Below are positions 43,311-52,492 of a stretch of 64,000 nt of DNA, piece after piece. The translations under genes and the position numbers were made by a program. Below the pieces are notes generated by a model. The model made no database searches. It saw only the letters and a program-made list of their open reading frames with translations, and had not been told where the DNA came from. The DNA comes from Arminella tubonensis (GTDB lineage: Bacteria > Pseudomonadota > Alphaproteobacteria > Rhizobiales > Rhizobiaceae). How positions within the stretch are numbered: the stretch's first letter is position 1; each line of letters begins with the position of its first letter. The DNA lies in NCBI RefSeq assembly GCF_003240585.1, contig NZ_PCDP01000013.1:32205-96204 (forward strand), in the 5' to 3' direction.

Positions 43311-44003
43311 ATGGACAGCATGACCCAGGTAATCACCACCAAAGACAACCGGCCCTATCACCACGGCGCCCTGCACACGGCGATCGTCGAGGCTGCCCTC
43401 GACGTGCTGAGCGAGTCTCAAAGCACGGAGTTTTCGCTTCGGGAGCTCGCCCGTCGGGCGGGCGTCAGTCACAATGCTCCGTATAAGCACTTCGCCGACA
43501 AGCGCGAATTGCTGGCAGCCGTCTCGGCGGTGGGATTCGAACAGCTCGCCAGGCGCATGGCTGAAGCGACGAAGGAACTGGACGATCCGCGCAAGAGGCT
43601 GGCAGCCATGGCGCGGGCATATGTCTGCGGCGGCGTCAACAATCCTGCGCTCTACCGATTGATGTTTGGCGGCTACCTTGCGGGTCAGGATGGGCGTCCG
43701 GTGATCGAAAGAACTGCGGCCTACAACATGAAAGCCTTGATAGTCGATGCGATTTCCGACGGCGCCCTCGGGCGGCAAATTCCAGACGACGAATCTAATA
43801 TCCGCACGATGGATGGGGCGATTCTTGTTTTTTGGTCGCAGATGCACGGTCTGACTTTGCTGCTGGTGGATCGCCTCGTCGGCCCCGGCGACAAGACGGC
43901 GGAGCTGACCGAGAGCGTCCTGCAGGGCATGCTGGACGGGTTGGTAAACTCCATCCCCGCGGTACCGGAAGGCGTCTGGGTTGGTCCGCCGCTGGCGGGG
44001 TAG
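43311..44003 (+). CDS. TetR-family regulator (patatin/adc operon)
   Basis: A TetR repressor of about 230 residues. The HTH (LRELARRAGVSHNAPYKHFA) is intact and the C-terminal ligand domain is complete. The starts at 43311 and 43320 both lie just after the operator; an earlier in-frame start at 43254 would begin inside the operator and is unlikely. It is a near-duplicate, over its preserved parts, of the broken TetR at 28236-28757. It may regulate both the patatin operon and, in trans, the RND operon. Confidence 0.9.
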   Translation: MDSMTQVITTKDNRPYHHGALHTAIVEAALDVLSESQSTEFSLRELARRAGVSHNAPYKHFADKRELLAAVSAVGFEQLARRMAEATKELDDPRKRLAAMARAYVCGGVNNPALYRLMFGGYLAGQDGRPVIERTAAYNMKALIVDAISDGALGRQIPDDESNIRTMDGAILVFWSQMHGLTLLLVDRLVGPGDKTAELTESVLQGMLDGLVNSIPAVPEGVWVGPPLAG

Positions 44004-44059
44004 GGGAACTCAAGCGACACTTTCCGGTGTACGCCGCATTCGTTCCGAAGGAAATTCTC

Positions 44060-44608
44060 ATGGACGCATACTTCTCAGCCCTGATGGGCCTCGCTGGCGT
44101 CGCGATCGGCGGTCTGACCTCATTCGCCACTGCCTGGATGACGCACCGCTCGCAGGTGAGGGAAAGACAACGCGAGATCGAAGTCGCCAAGCGTGAAAAG
44201 CTATTTTCGGATTTCATCGCGGAAGCTACGCGGCTTTACGGCGATGCGATAAGCCACCAGAAGGACGACGTCTCAGATCTCGTGCTGCTTTATGCGTTGG
44301 TCGCTCAGATGCGTCTGATCTCTTCGCGACCGGTGGTGGACGCAGCCGAATTCGCGATGGTAAGGATCGTGGAGACCTACCTCAGCCCCAATCGCTCGCT
44401 TTCCGAGATACGGAACCTCGCACAATCTGGCGAGATGAACTTCCTGCTCGATTTTGGCGAGGCTTGCCGCGCGGAACTTGCGGCGAGCGCAGCCTCCTCC
44501 GCGCGGAAGCTCCATGGAGAACGCCCGCGAGAGAACGCTCGACATCCCGTGCCTTCACCGTCCTCAGCTCACCGAGATGAAAACCGGTTCCGTCTCGCAG
44601 GAAGTTGA
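44060..44608 (+). CDS. membrane-anchored hypothetical protein
   Basis: A 182-residue protein with one N-terminal membrane segment (FSALMGLAGVAIGGLTSFAT), then a charged helical/coiled-coil region (THRSQVRERQREIEVAKREK) and a cytoplasmic helical domain. AAGGAA precedes ATG 44060. It lies 56 bases downstream of the TetR gene. The last 30 or so residues have odd composition. Similar small membrane proteins are frequent in rhizobia, but I know no function. Confidence 0.72.
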   Translation: MDAYFSALMGLAGVAIGGLTSFATAWMTHRSQVRERQREIEVAKREKLFSDFIAEATRLYGDAISHQKDDVSDLVLLYALVAQMRLISSRPVVDAAEFAMVRIVETYLSPNRSLSEIRNLAQSGEMNFLLDFGEACRAELAASAASSARKLHGERPRENARHPVPSPSSAHRDENRFRLAGS

Positions 44609-44718
44609 CGGTCTTATGTAGCGCCTGCGCCATCATTGGGAACCGCCACCGATGCCGGAATGGGTCGAGCTAATAGCAGACTGTCGGAACCTAGGATTTA
44701 GACATCCGCGGGGTTACG

Positions 44719-45105
44719 GTGGAATTCCGTGTCGTCACCGCCAAGGGCATGTGCAAGATCGAACCGTTGTTGGAGCATCGCCGCCGATCAGTCTCTGCCG
44801 AGGCTGTCCGCGAGCTATTCGTCATGCATGGACAAAAATATCGTGAACTGCTTGCCGGGATCAAACCGTCGATTAACAACGAATGGCGTTGCATCGTGCT
44901 GGTGAGTGCAGCAAACGCCTGGCTGACCCGGTCGGCCCGATCGGTGCGCTACTCTGATGATCAAGGACCGGACCCAAGGATGTTTCATCGGGGCGTGATT
45001 TTACCGCCTCGATCGGTCCTTCGATGTCGCTCCATTTATTTAAAGGCGTGCCTCCATCGGCGAACAGTTGACGTCACGATTATGAGAGATGGGTCACAGC
45101 ACTGA
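44719..45105 (+). CDS. doubtful small hypothetical protein
   Basis: A 128-codon frame from GTG 44719. The first 60 residues (VEFRVVTAKGMCKIEPLLEH, then VSAEAVRELFVMHGQKYREL) look like a real folded protein. The rest is basic and unconvincing, so the gene may be truncated or frameshifted after about residue 65. There is no Shine-Dalgarno. The sequence around it (44609-44718 and 45106-45288) holds nothing recognised. Confidence 0.3.
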   Translation: MEFRVVTAKGMCKIEPLLEHRRRSVSAEAVRELFVMHGQKYRELLAGIKPSINNEWRCIVLVSAANAWLTRSARSVRYSDDQGPDPRMFHRGVILPPRSVLRCRSIYLKACLHRRTVDVTIMRDGSQH

Positions 45106-45288
45106 CGGCAGGCAAATCATAAAATCGTTAGCCGCCGCATTGAGACATGTTCCCCGGTCGAACGAGTTTATGGTCAGAGATTTCCGATCGCCAACAGGAG
45201 AAGCTACCTTGCCTCCAGACCACTGAGTAAATACCGCTCGCGCGCCCTCAAGCACTGCCAATAGAAAAGTCTAAACGCCACTACGGAA

Positions 45289-46905
45289 TCAGAATTCTTC
45301 CCAGGCATCGCGGGCAAGCGCCGTATTGCCCACCACGAGGGGAGCGTTGCGGACCGATGCTTTGGACGCCGCCGAGTGCCTGAAGGCGACCTTGGCAACC
45401 TGGGTATCGACGACCTTCGCGCGCGCGCTCTTGAACCCCGTCTGAAACTCGGCCAGCATCTGGTTGATCAGCAGCGCCTCGGTGGCGAGCCTGTCGCTGG
45501 ATACATTGGCTTCCTGCACCATCACAGCGTTCTGCTGGGTTCCCTGGTCCATGACGTTGACGGCGACGTTGATGTCTGAGAGCGCCGAAGTCTGCTCGCG
45601 GGCCGCCTGGTAGAAGGCGTCGATGTGCTGGCTGATTTCGGTCACCTCCCCCACGATCGCCCCGAGCGCTTCGCCCGTTTCGGCGACCAGTGCCACGCCA
45701 GCCTTCACTTGCTCGCCGGATTTAGTGATCAGGTTCTTAATTTCCTTCGCCGCTTTCGCCGAGCGCTGAGCAAGTTCGCGGACTTCCATGGCGACCACTG
45801 CAAAGCCCTTTCCAGCGTCGCCGGCACGCGCCGCTTCGACGCCCGCATTCAGCGCCAGCAGGTTGGTCTGGAAGGCGATGTCGTCGATCACGCCTATGAT
45901 GTTGGAAATCTCTTGTGACGAACTCTCGATCGCGTCCATGGCCGAAACGGCCCGGTTGACCACCTCGCCGGATCGTTCAGCGCCCGAGCGGGCGCGGGCG
46001 GCAAGGGTGTTGGCTTCTTCGGCGCGCTTTGTAGAGTCCGCCACGGTCGCGGCGATCTGCTCGATTGCCGCTGCGGTCTGTTCGACAGACGTCGACTGCT
46101 GTTCGGTGCGCTTTGCCAGTCTGTCGGCGGCGCCGTGGATCTCGGTGGCTGCTGCGCTCACACCCGAGGCCAAGTGTTCGATGCGCGAAATGGTCTGGCC
46201 GAGTTCGGCAGCCGCGCTATTGAAGGCGTCGCGCATGCCAGAATAGGCTTCCGGCAGCGGCTCGTCGATGCGGTGGTCGAGGCGCTTTTCGGCCACCGCC
46301 GAGATCGCCTTGCCAAAAATCTCGGTCACGGCCCTGGCTTCCTCCAGGACGCGATCCTGCGTCTTTTGAAGCGCCGCTTCCTTCTCGTCGATATAGACCG
46401 AGATCGCGAGATCCATGTCCAGCAGCACCGCCTTGGCCAGGCTGCCGACCATCTGGCCGAGTTCATCGGCAGAGACGGTTCGCCGGGCGAACAGACCGGC
46501 CTTCGGAAAGTGCTCGCTGATCGCCTCCTTGACAAGATGGTCGAGGATCATCGCATAGCCGCCTATGTACCATTCCGGTTTCAGGCCGATCTTCGCATGC
46601 ACTTTGCCGATCGTGCGGACATTGTTGCCGTATTGTGCGCTGAAGTCCCCCTTCGCAATATTTGCCCAGTGCCCGACTTGCGCGCTCTTGGCGCCGGCCA
46701 CATGCTGGTCTGAGGTAAAGAAGCGGCTTGTTTCCGGCGTCTTGCGCACCATCTCGTAGAACTTATCGAGCGCCTTAGGCAGTTCGCGCTCAATGACCGG
46801 ACGAAGGGCGCGGAGTTTTTCGCGGTTTGCCGCTCCGAGTTGCATGAATTCCAGGCGCTGTTCGATATTCGGGTTGCTATCAAGTTGGGAATTCGCTGCA
46901 GTCAT
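45289..46905 (-). CDS. globin-coupled methyl-accepting chemotaxis protein
   Basis: A 538-residue soluble transducer. An N-terminal sensor globin (about 15-165) has proximal His 103 in [13 protein letters not shown], the hallmark of globin-coupled sensors. A helical linker follows, then an MCP signalling domain with its hairpin tip near [20 protein letters not shown]. There is no membrane segment, as in HemAT. The last residues are DAWEEF, a WxxF-type C-terminal tail used by many MCPs to tether CheR/CheB. It probably senses oxygen (aerotaxis). No other che genes are in the window, so it would feed a chemotaxis system elsewhere. Confidence 0.95.
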   Translation of the reverse strand: MTAANSQLDSNPNIEQRLEFMQLGAANREKLRALRPVIERELPKALDKFYEMVRKTPETSRFFTSDQHVAGAKSAQVGHWANIAKGDFSAQYGNNVRTIGKVHAKIGLKPEWYIGGYAMILDHLVKEAISEHFPKAGLFARRTVSADELGQMVGSLAKAVLLDMDLAISVYIDEKEAALQKTQDRVLEEARAVTEIFGKAISAVAEKRLDHRIDEPLPEAYSGMRDAFNSAAAELGQTISRIEHLASGVSAAATEIHGAADRLAKRTEQQSTSVEQTAAAIEQIAATVADSTKRAEEANTLAARARSGAERSGEVVNRAVSAMDAIESSSQEISNIIGVIDDIAFQTNLLALNAGVEAARAGDAGKGFAVVAMEVRELAQRSAKAAKEIKNLITKSGEQVKAGVALVAETGEALGAIVGEVTEISQHIDAFYQAAREQTSALSDINVAVNVMDQGTQQNAVMVQEANVSSDRLATEALLINQMLAEFQTGFKSARAKVVDTQVAKVAFRHSAASKASVRNAPLVVGNTALARDAWEEF

Positions 46906-47164
46906 AGTCCGTCCTGTCCCTGCGTTTGATGCGTCCCGGCGAGCAAATTCTGGCGCGCACGAAACCCTACATCCGCATTAAGCGGCGAGGTTAAATTTTT
47001 AATTAAACTTGCTAAGCAATCGAGGAGCCGGACCAAGTGTCGCGCCGGAGGCGCACGGAAGCGATTGTCACGGCCAGGTAACTGTCTGCATCTGGGAACG
47101 TTCCATGCGAGCACGTCAATGCGCACTCTGGGCGACCGCTGGGTGCAGCGCCGCTGCAAAGGCT

Positions 47165-47299
47165 TCATTTCCCGTGCGAGCGGTGTTTTCCAAAAAGCTT
47201 CGCAAAATCGCGAAGCGGCACTTTGTTCGCGCGGAGCGCCTGACGGATCATCGGGTCTTTCAGGACTTTCGACATCGTCATTTCGGTGATGGTTTGCAT
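47165..47299 (-). CDS. 44-residue rhizobial small protein
   Basis: The protein begins MQTITEMTMSKVLKDPMIRQ and continues ALRANKVPLRDFAKLFGK, matching a small soluble rhizobial family (TMSKVL.DP.IRQ.LRA...L..FA.L) of unknown function. AAGGAGG sits 8 bases before ATG 47299. An in-frame ATG at 47332 would add 11 residues. The Shine-Dalgarno lies inside a perfect inverted repeat (see 47303-47333). Confidence 0.65.
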   Translation of the reverse strand: MQTITEMTMSKVLKDPMIRQALRANKVPLRDFAKLFGKHRSHGK

Positions 47300-47302
47300 G
47301 AG

Positions 47303-47333
47303 GATGTCCTCCTTGAGCTTCGAGGAGGACATC
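47303..47333 (-). promoter_or_regulatory. hairpin sequestering the RBS of the 44-residue protein
   Basis: GATGTCCTCC (47303-47312) and GGAGGACATC (47324-47333) form a perfect 10-bp inverted repeat with an 11-base loop. In the minus-strand mRNA the 3' arm carries the GGAGGA Shine-Dalgarno and ends 3 bases before the ATG, so folding would block initiation. This is the layout of an RNA thermometer or translational switch. Confidence 0.5.
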
Positions 47334-47433
47334 TCAGCCCCGTTTTTCGAACCCCCGGCAGCCCGTCCCACGGCCGGCTGGCACCGAACGTTCTAGCAAA
47401 TAGGTCTTCGTGCACCGCGCTTCCGAGACGGTA

Positions 47434-47463
47434 AACACGGAGGGCAAAAAATCCCTCCGTGTT
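47434..47463 (-). terminator. hairpin downstream of the small exported protein
   Basis: AACACGGAGGG (47434-47444) pairs perfectly with CCCTCCGTGTT (47453-47463) across an A/T loop, 65 bases beyond the stop of the gene at 47528. There is no U-tract after the stem in the minus direction, so it may be a weak terminator or an mRNA-stabilising hairpin. Confidence 0.45.
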
Positions 47464-47527
47464 GGTGCGGCGAAAACGCCTAGACTGGTTCGAACTCTGT
47501 TCGTTCGATGATAGCGGTTCGTCCTGC

Positions 47528-47842
47528 CTAGTGGTTCTTGTTCGGACCCTTGCCGGTGGCGAAGCTGCAGGTCTTGATCTTGCACTTCGGATCGTCGCTG
47601 GTCGGGACGCTGGCATTGGCCATGCCACCCTGTCCAAGGCATGCCGTCGAATTGGAGACCGTGCGGTAGTACATGTTCATTCCCGCGACTTTCGACGACG
47701 GGTATTTCAGCACGATCGAGCCTTCCTTGGCGACTTTTTCGTGCACGGTCGAGCAGCTCAGCGATTTGGAGCTATAGGACTCCATGGCCATTGCGTGCGT
47801 GGAGAACAGGCCAATGGCCGCGAGCAAGATGATCTTCTTCAT
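47528..47842 (-). CDS. small exported cysteine-containing protein
   Basis: A 104-residue protein with a signal peptide (MKKIILLAAIGLFSTHAMA). The mature domain has four Cys (LSCSTV, TACLG, KCKIK, TCSF) that could form two disulfides in the periplasm. An AAAGGAAA Shine-Dalgarno precedes ATG 47842. It is a conserved-looking but unnamed rhizobial exported protein. Confidence 0.78.
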   Translation of the reverse strand: MKKIILLAAIGLFSTHAMAMESYSSKSLSCSTVHEKVAKEGSIVLKYPSSKVAGMNMYYRTVSNSTACLGQGGMANASVPTSDDPKCKIKTCSFATGKGPNKNH

Positions 47843-48009
47843 AAAGGTTTCCTTTAGTCGGTTCCGAAACTCTGTCGGTGGAAACCCCTTATTCCTTGTT
47901 GCACATCAGATTTGTGACAGTTCGATAACTCTGCGGCCGTCGTTCTGAATTCTCTGTTCGCAGTTGCGGAATAAACGCTGCAACTGCTCAGACCGGCTCA
48001 GATCAAACG

Positions 48010-48039
48010 AAAAAAGGCCCGGTGCGGACACCGGGCCTT
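48010..48039 (-). terminator. rho-independent terminator of the porin gene
   Basis: The perfect 11-bp stem AAGGCCCGGTG/CACCGGGCCTT with a 4-base loop is followed in the minus direction by TTTTTT, 38 bases beyond the porin stop. Confidence 0.88.
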
Positions 48040-48076
48040 GGCTCGCTGATTGGAGGTCAAACCAATTCAGATCGTA

Positions 48077-49177
48077 TTAGAAGCTGCGCTCGAAACGGAG
48101 GATACCGGCAACCGTGTCGTCGGATGGTACGTCGTAGTGAACGTAGGTGATTTCAGGCTCGACCAGCAGGTTCTTAACTGGGTTGAACTTGAGGTTCGTC
48201 GTCGCTTCGAAGATCTTCGAGTCGGTGTAAGCGAGCTGCAGGTTCCACTTCAGCTTGTCGTTGAACGGTACGCCAACGCCACCCCAAACTGCCCAGTCGC
48301 CCCAGCCGCACTGCGAGCCGTGAACAACGCCAGCCCCGTCGGTGCAAGCAGACACGTCCTGGTTCGAACCAGCATACTGGTTCAGCTTGTCGCCGTCCGT
48401 GTTCCAGCCGCCCATCAAGAAGGCAGTGAAGCCACCGAAGTCGGCGTCGATACGAGCCTTGATAGCGCCTTCTTCGACGATCGAGTCGTAACCACCGACG
48501 ACCTTGAAGCCAAACATTCCGGCCTTGTAGCCGAGACCGGCAACAACGTTAGGCGCGTAGTGATCCTGCTTGGAAGTCTGCCAAGCGCCGCCGTACGCGG
48601 ATTTGTCGGCTGAAGAGTTGGTGTCTTCGAGCGAGATAACGCCGGTGAAGCCCGAGCCGTTATCGTAGTTGTAGGTCAACTGGTTGAGTTCGTACGGACC
48701 GTCATAGATCACGTCATCGTTGATGACGTCGCCGGCATAGCCAACGAACTGGTTGTACTGCGAGTCGGTCTTACCAACGGTGAAGCCACCAAGGGTGATG
48801 TAGGACCAAAGCAGGTTGGTGCTGGTAGCGTTGCCGTCATTCCAGTCCCAACGAACGATGGTCTCGGTCTTCAGGGGGCCGTATTCGGTGTCCGTTGCCG
48901 TGTTGAGGTTCAGTTCAGCGCGGGTGTGCCACTTCGTACCGAAGTTGCTGTCGCGATTGTAGGCGTCGTACCACTGGCCTTCGGTGCGAACCTTGCCGCC
49001 AATACGCAGGCAGGTTTCCGTGCCCGGAATGTAGAAATAACCCGCGCCGTAAGCGTCGCAGATACGTACGTATTCAAGTGGTTCCGGCTCGGCAGCGACG
49101 ATAGCGTCAGCCGCGTGGGCACCGGATACTGCTGCGAGCGCTGCAGCGGAGCCGAGAAGTAGGCCCTTGATATTCAT
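48077..49177 (-). CDS. ropA: outer-membrane porin (RopA/Omp2b-like)
   Basis: A 366-residue trimeric 16-stranded porin of the alphaproteobacterial porin family. Signal peptide 1-22 (MNIKGLLLGSAAALAAVSGAHA) is followed by the hallmark EPEPLEYVRICDAYGAGYFY and IPGTETCLRIGGKVR, with a conserved Cys pair (C43 and C57 by approximate count). The C-terminus ends in Phe (LRFERSF), the outer-membrane insertion signal. ATG 49177 begins the signal peptide; the long upstream frame is not coding. The strong terminator indicates a monocistronic, highly expressed gene. The symbol is by similarity. Confidence 0.93.
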   Translation of the reverse strand: MNIKGLLLGSAAALAAVSGAHAADAIVAAEPEPLEYVRICDAYGAGYFYIPGTETCLRIGGKVRTEGQWYDAYNRDSNFGTKWHTRAELNLNTATDTEYGPLKTETIVRWDWNDGNATSTNLLWSYITLGGFTVGKTDSQYNQFVGYAGDVINDDVIYDGPYELNQLTYNYDNGSGFTGVISLEDTNSSADKSAYGGAWQTSKQDHYAPNVVAGLGYKAGMFGFKVVGGYDSIVEEGAIKARIDADFGGFTAFLMGGWNTDGDKLNQYAGSNQDVSACTDGAGVVHGSQCGWGDWAVWGGVGVPFNDKLKWNLQLAYTDSKIFEATTNLKFNPVKNLLVEPEITYVHYDVPSDDTVAGILRFERSF

Positions 49178-49803
49178 TTTAACTCCGTTTTTCGTATGAA
49201 CTTGCGCGACGACCGAACCGAAAGGCTCGCCTACATCAAGTTGCAGTCCCAATCCGAAGCACCTCGCTTCTTCCCGGCAAGATGCATTTGCCCGGCCTTT
49301 TTTCAAGAAAACATTGTAGCGTGAGGAAATGCGACAGCGATGTCTTGATTTACTGTTGCCGAAACCACGCACAAAACTCGATGTTGAAGGTTCCGGCGTA
49401 ATCTCCCTGATCGATAGGTCTCGGCACGTCAGTGATGGCGGCGACCTCAATAATGGCGGTAACAACTCAGGGAATGGCAGTGGCTCAAACAGCGATGCGA
49501 GGCAGACCACCAATCAGATTGAGGCACGAGCGCAGGTTCAGCCAACAGCAGTTCCGGCGCGATGAAACAAGACGATACAAACAGCGCCTCGACCGCTGAT
49601 TGCAAATAGCCGCTTGCGAGCAAAAGTTCCCGCCAACCCGACCTGCTGACCGACCGACCCACTGTCGGGACAAGCTCTCCATCCCATCAAGCGAAAATGC
49701 TTGTTGTTGTGCCGCCAGGATGCAGAACTGTCAGGCAGTCGTGATGCCTCGCGGCACGCAGACGTTTGCCGCGGCACGACATGTGAATGATGTCGCTACC
49801 GCG
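49178..49803. other. porin upstream region and decayed sequence
   Basis: Bases 49178-49330 must hold the porin promoter. Near 49440-49562 (+) a frame reads NNGGNNSGNGSGSNSDARQT and ends PTAVPAR, which resembles the Ser/Gly/Asn-rich tail of the exported protein at 11897-12220 and may be its decayed relative. Nothing else was recognised. Confidence 0.4.
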
Positions 49804-49992
49804 CTAACGAGTATTCCGCTGCACGCCCAAAACGTCTTCCTTGACGAGCATGACAAGTTCGTGCCGCGAGAAATCTGAGATGGCGAGCAATACTTCGGCT
49901 CTGACCCAACCTTGGGCCTCTGCCTGGGAAAGCAACGCTTTTAATGCATCTGCCATTGCCGCCTGACATTCATCGCTGCGATCAACGGCCAT
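49804..49992 (-). CDS. small rhizobial hypothetical protein
   Basis: A 62-residue soluble protein (AVDRSDECQAAMADALKALL, then AEAQGWVRAEVLLAISDFSR). It resembles the small protein at 13161-13373 over the AQGW/AEV region, so the two are probably members of one family. ATG 49992 is preferred over the longer start. No strong Shine-Dalgarno was seen. Confidence 0.5.
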   Translation of the reverse strand: MAVDRSDECQAAMADALKALLSQAEAQGWVRAEVLLAISDFSRHELVMLVKEDVLGVQRNTR

Positions 49993-50046
49993 GTTGGAAT
50001 GTGTTGGAGCTGCAATAAGTGTAAATTTCAAGAACGCCCCCGTCAC

Positions 50047-50348
50047 TAACGGGATGCCGCTGACATCCCCGCGTCAAAACTCACATGAACATTAGCCAGC
50101 TTCAATTGTCACAAACAAGATGGTGGCTTACGCATCCGACGGTACGTCCGTGACGGACGTCTCAGGTCTGATCTTCTCCGCGAGCCGCAAGAAGTCCTGC
50201 AGCAGTCCTCGACCTATTTCGACACCATCGGCCGCAAGTTGGAGCAAGAGGGATATTCAGGACGTATTCGCCATGGCGGCGATGCCCGCGTTCAAACCGT
50301 TGGTGTCGGTGACCGCTTTGCGGCTAAGCCGGCTTCCGACGACCGAAA
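50047..50348. other. intergenic, possible coding scrap
   Basis: No gene is called. A plus-strand frame at about 50200-50345 reads STYFDTIGRKLEQEGYSGRI then RHGGDARVQTVGVGDRF; it is protein-like but has no start, stops inside the next gene and matches no family I know. Confidence 0.35.
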
Positions 50349-51575
50349 TCAATTAGTCAGGCTGGGCGAGGCTTCGCTGTTCAGGATGCTATCAAGCTCT
50401 TGCCCCTTGGGCTGGCGCTTCTCGCCGGTTGCCGCATCCATCGGAGCAGTCACGACTTTAGATGCGACATTGCCGACCGCTCCCGCGGTCCCGGCAATTA
50501 CTGCCGTCGCTCCTTGCACAAGGCCTATGTCACTGCCGGTCAACGTCTGACCCCTCGCCAACCGCCGACCGATCAACTGAACGATCTCAGGGCTCTCGGC
50601 GAATTTTCCGTGACGCATGCTGTCTTCGGTCTTGACCTTGGTCAGGTCAATGACGTTGATGCCCGCACGTTCAAGCTTGGTTTTGTATGGCTCTTTCGTC
50701 GGGTCTATCGATCCGACCCGGTCGATATCGCCGGAAATCAGCCGTGAAGCGGAGAGCGCCCGGTCGTCCTGCGACACGAAAATTGTGAACTTCGGACGAT
50801 GATCGCCTAGCTCCACAAACTGGCGGGCAAAGACGTCGACGTCGATGTCCGGCGACGCGAGGACGACGTTGACGATCTTCGGATCGACCCTGCCATCCCG
50901 GATGGCCATTTGCCGGAGCGATTCCATCGCCAGCCACGTCCCCATCGAATGGGCGAGAACGGTGATGTCCTTGACGTTCGGGTCCCTTGCCAGATATCGG
51001 AAGGTGTTTTCCAGTGCAGTTCGTGAATAGTTCGTGCTCTCCTTGTCGTATACATAGTCCAACAGCCGCGCTCGCGACGGCCAGGTAAACATGATCGGTG
51101 CCACCTCCGCACCCGAATCATGGACGATCTGGGCAAATCGAAAGACCGCATCCTCGTAGGTGTTGTTGAAGCCGTGAATGAACACCAGGGCATGAGCGCC
51201 GTTGCGTTGTGTCTTGAACCAGGCAAGGCCTTCCTGGGCTGAGGTCATGGGCTTGACGGACGTGACGGCGAAATCGGTTTTTGGATTTGGCGGTAGCTTT
51301 TTCGGCCACTGCACTTCTCCGACCTTGCGGGCAGCGTCGGGCGGTATCGAAATAGTGATGTCGTCGAGAGACGGCTTGGGAGCCCGCTCTCCGCCAAACA
51401 TCGTGGCGGGATTATCGGTCGCAAGCCGACTGGTCGCGACAAGCATCTCGACCTTCGATGCAGATGGGGATTGCGCAGACACCGCCACTGGCGTCATCAC
51501 GCCTTTTGGATGCCCGGCGCATGACGCGAGCGACGCAAATAAAAGCAGGATCGAGAAACGCGTTGCAGTGTGCAT
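50349..51575 (-). CDS. DUF900 alpha/beta-hydrolase lipoprotein, second copy
   Basis: A lipoprotein of about 408 residues with lipobox LASC (C19). It has the same hydrolase core as the gene at 21606-22853: FIHGFNNTY, DAVFRFAQIVHDSG, AHSMGT (nucleophile elbow, Gly to Thr at the last position) and ASPDIDVDVFARQF. ATG 51575 gives a normal lipoprotein signal. It stands alone near marC instead of in an efflux operon. Function is unknown. Confidence 0.87.
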   Translation of the reverse strand: MHTATRFSILLLFASLASCAGHPKGVMTPVAVSAQSPSASKVEMLVATSRLATDNPATMFGGERAPKPSLDDITISIPPDAARKVGEVQWPKKLPPNPKTDFAVTSVKPMTSAQEGLAWFKTQRNGAHALVFIHGFNNTYEDAVFRFAQIVHDSGAEVAPIMFTWPSRARLLDYVYDKESTNYSRTALENTFRYLARDPNVKDITVLAHSMGTWLAMESLRQMAIRDGRVDPKIVNVVLASPDIDVDVFARQFVELGDHRPKFTIFVSQDDRALSASRLISGDIDRVGSIDPTKEPYKTKLERAGINVIDLTKVKTEDSMRHGKFAESPEIVQLIGRRLARGQTLTGSDIGLVQGATAVIAGTAGAVGNVASKVVTAPMDAATGEKRQPKGQELDSILNSEASPSLTN

Positions 51576-51651
51576 TCCATTTCGCCCTTGCTGTCGACGG
51601 TACATGTGTCCGTTGCCGTGCGACGCCACTGAGCGGCGCGTCACCAATAAG

Positions 51652-52299
51652 TCAATGTGCCGCAGTTGCGGTCAGAATGCCGAGCCGACCAAGGCCGCTC
51701 ACGAAAAGCTGAACCGCAACCGCCGTGAGGAGAATACCGAACACGACTTCCGAGATCACCAAACTGGCGGGTTTCATCCGCTTTGCCAGCGTGTCGATGT
51801 TGGTGAACACGAGATAATCGAATGCCGCGACCACGAGGATCAACCCGACGACGAGAGCCGCGCTTGCGATGGAGACGACTTCATCAGAGGCGAGGATCAA
51901 AACAGTGATGCCCACCGGATTAAGCAGATAGGGAACTGCCAGTGGAAAAACGGCAATCTTTGCGGGGTCTATTGCTATCCCCAGATCTTCGTGAGCCTTC
52001 TCTGTAGGGCCAGCCGCCATCTTGAGCGCCAAAAGCGCCAGCACAATGCCGCCTGCGACTGCGACTGCACCGCCTGTGATGTGCAGCAATCGCATCAGCA
52101 ATGACCCCGCGGCAAAGATGATCAGCGCCGCAACAAGGGCGATCAGAACCATCTGCTTGCCGATCGCGACCTTCGTCTTCGCGTCGAAGTTCTTGGTCAT
52201 TTCCAGGAACGGAACCAGGGCGATTTTCGGTCCCATACCAATCAACAGAAGCAGAAGAAGCTTCGTGACAAGGCCCGTGTCAATAACCGAAAAATCCAT
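51652..52299 (-). CDS. MarC-family integral membrane protein
   Basis: A 215-residue protein with six hydrophobic segments. Conserved MarC/UPF0056 features are GMGPKIALVPFLEMTK near the start and FPLAVPYLLNPVGITVLIL in the middle. The family was once linked to multiple antibiotic resistance but has no proven activity. It lies 76 bases upstream of the DUF900 gene on the same strand and may be cotranscribed with it. Confidence 0.87.
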   Translation of the reverse strand: MDFSVIDTGLVTKLLLLLLIGMGPKIALVPFLEMTKNFDAKTKVAIGKQMVLIALVAALIIFAAGSLLMRLLHITGGAVAVAGGIVLALLALKMAAGPTEKAHEDLGIAIDPAKIAVFPLAVPYLLNPVGITVLILASDEVVSIASAALVVGLILVVAAFDYLVFTNIDTLAKRMKPASLVISEVVFGILLTAVAVQLFVSGLGRLGILTATAAH

Positions 52300-52492
52300 C
52301 GAAAAGCTTCCCCCCGGAACCCTGATGGCGAGATTGTTATTGATGGATCAATCATTTGTCCAGCACCCGAGGTGCATTCAAACTTCTCGCGTAGCAGATC
52401 GATTATATTAGCCGATCGTCATAGATGAACTTGGAAGTCCGTTGGTTGGGTGTTAGCGTTCGCTGCCATTGATTTCCGGGGGGCGGTAGCAC

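Noticed and set aside
44652..44846. Short plus-strand frame after the membrane protein
   Set aside because: No start signal and no protein-like composition.
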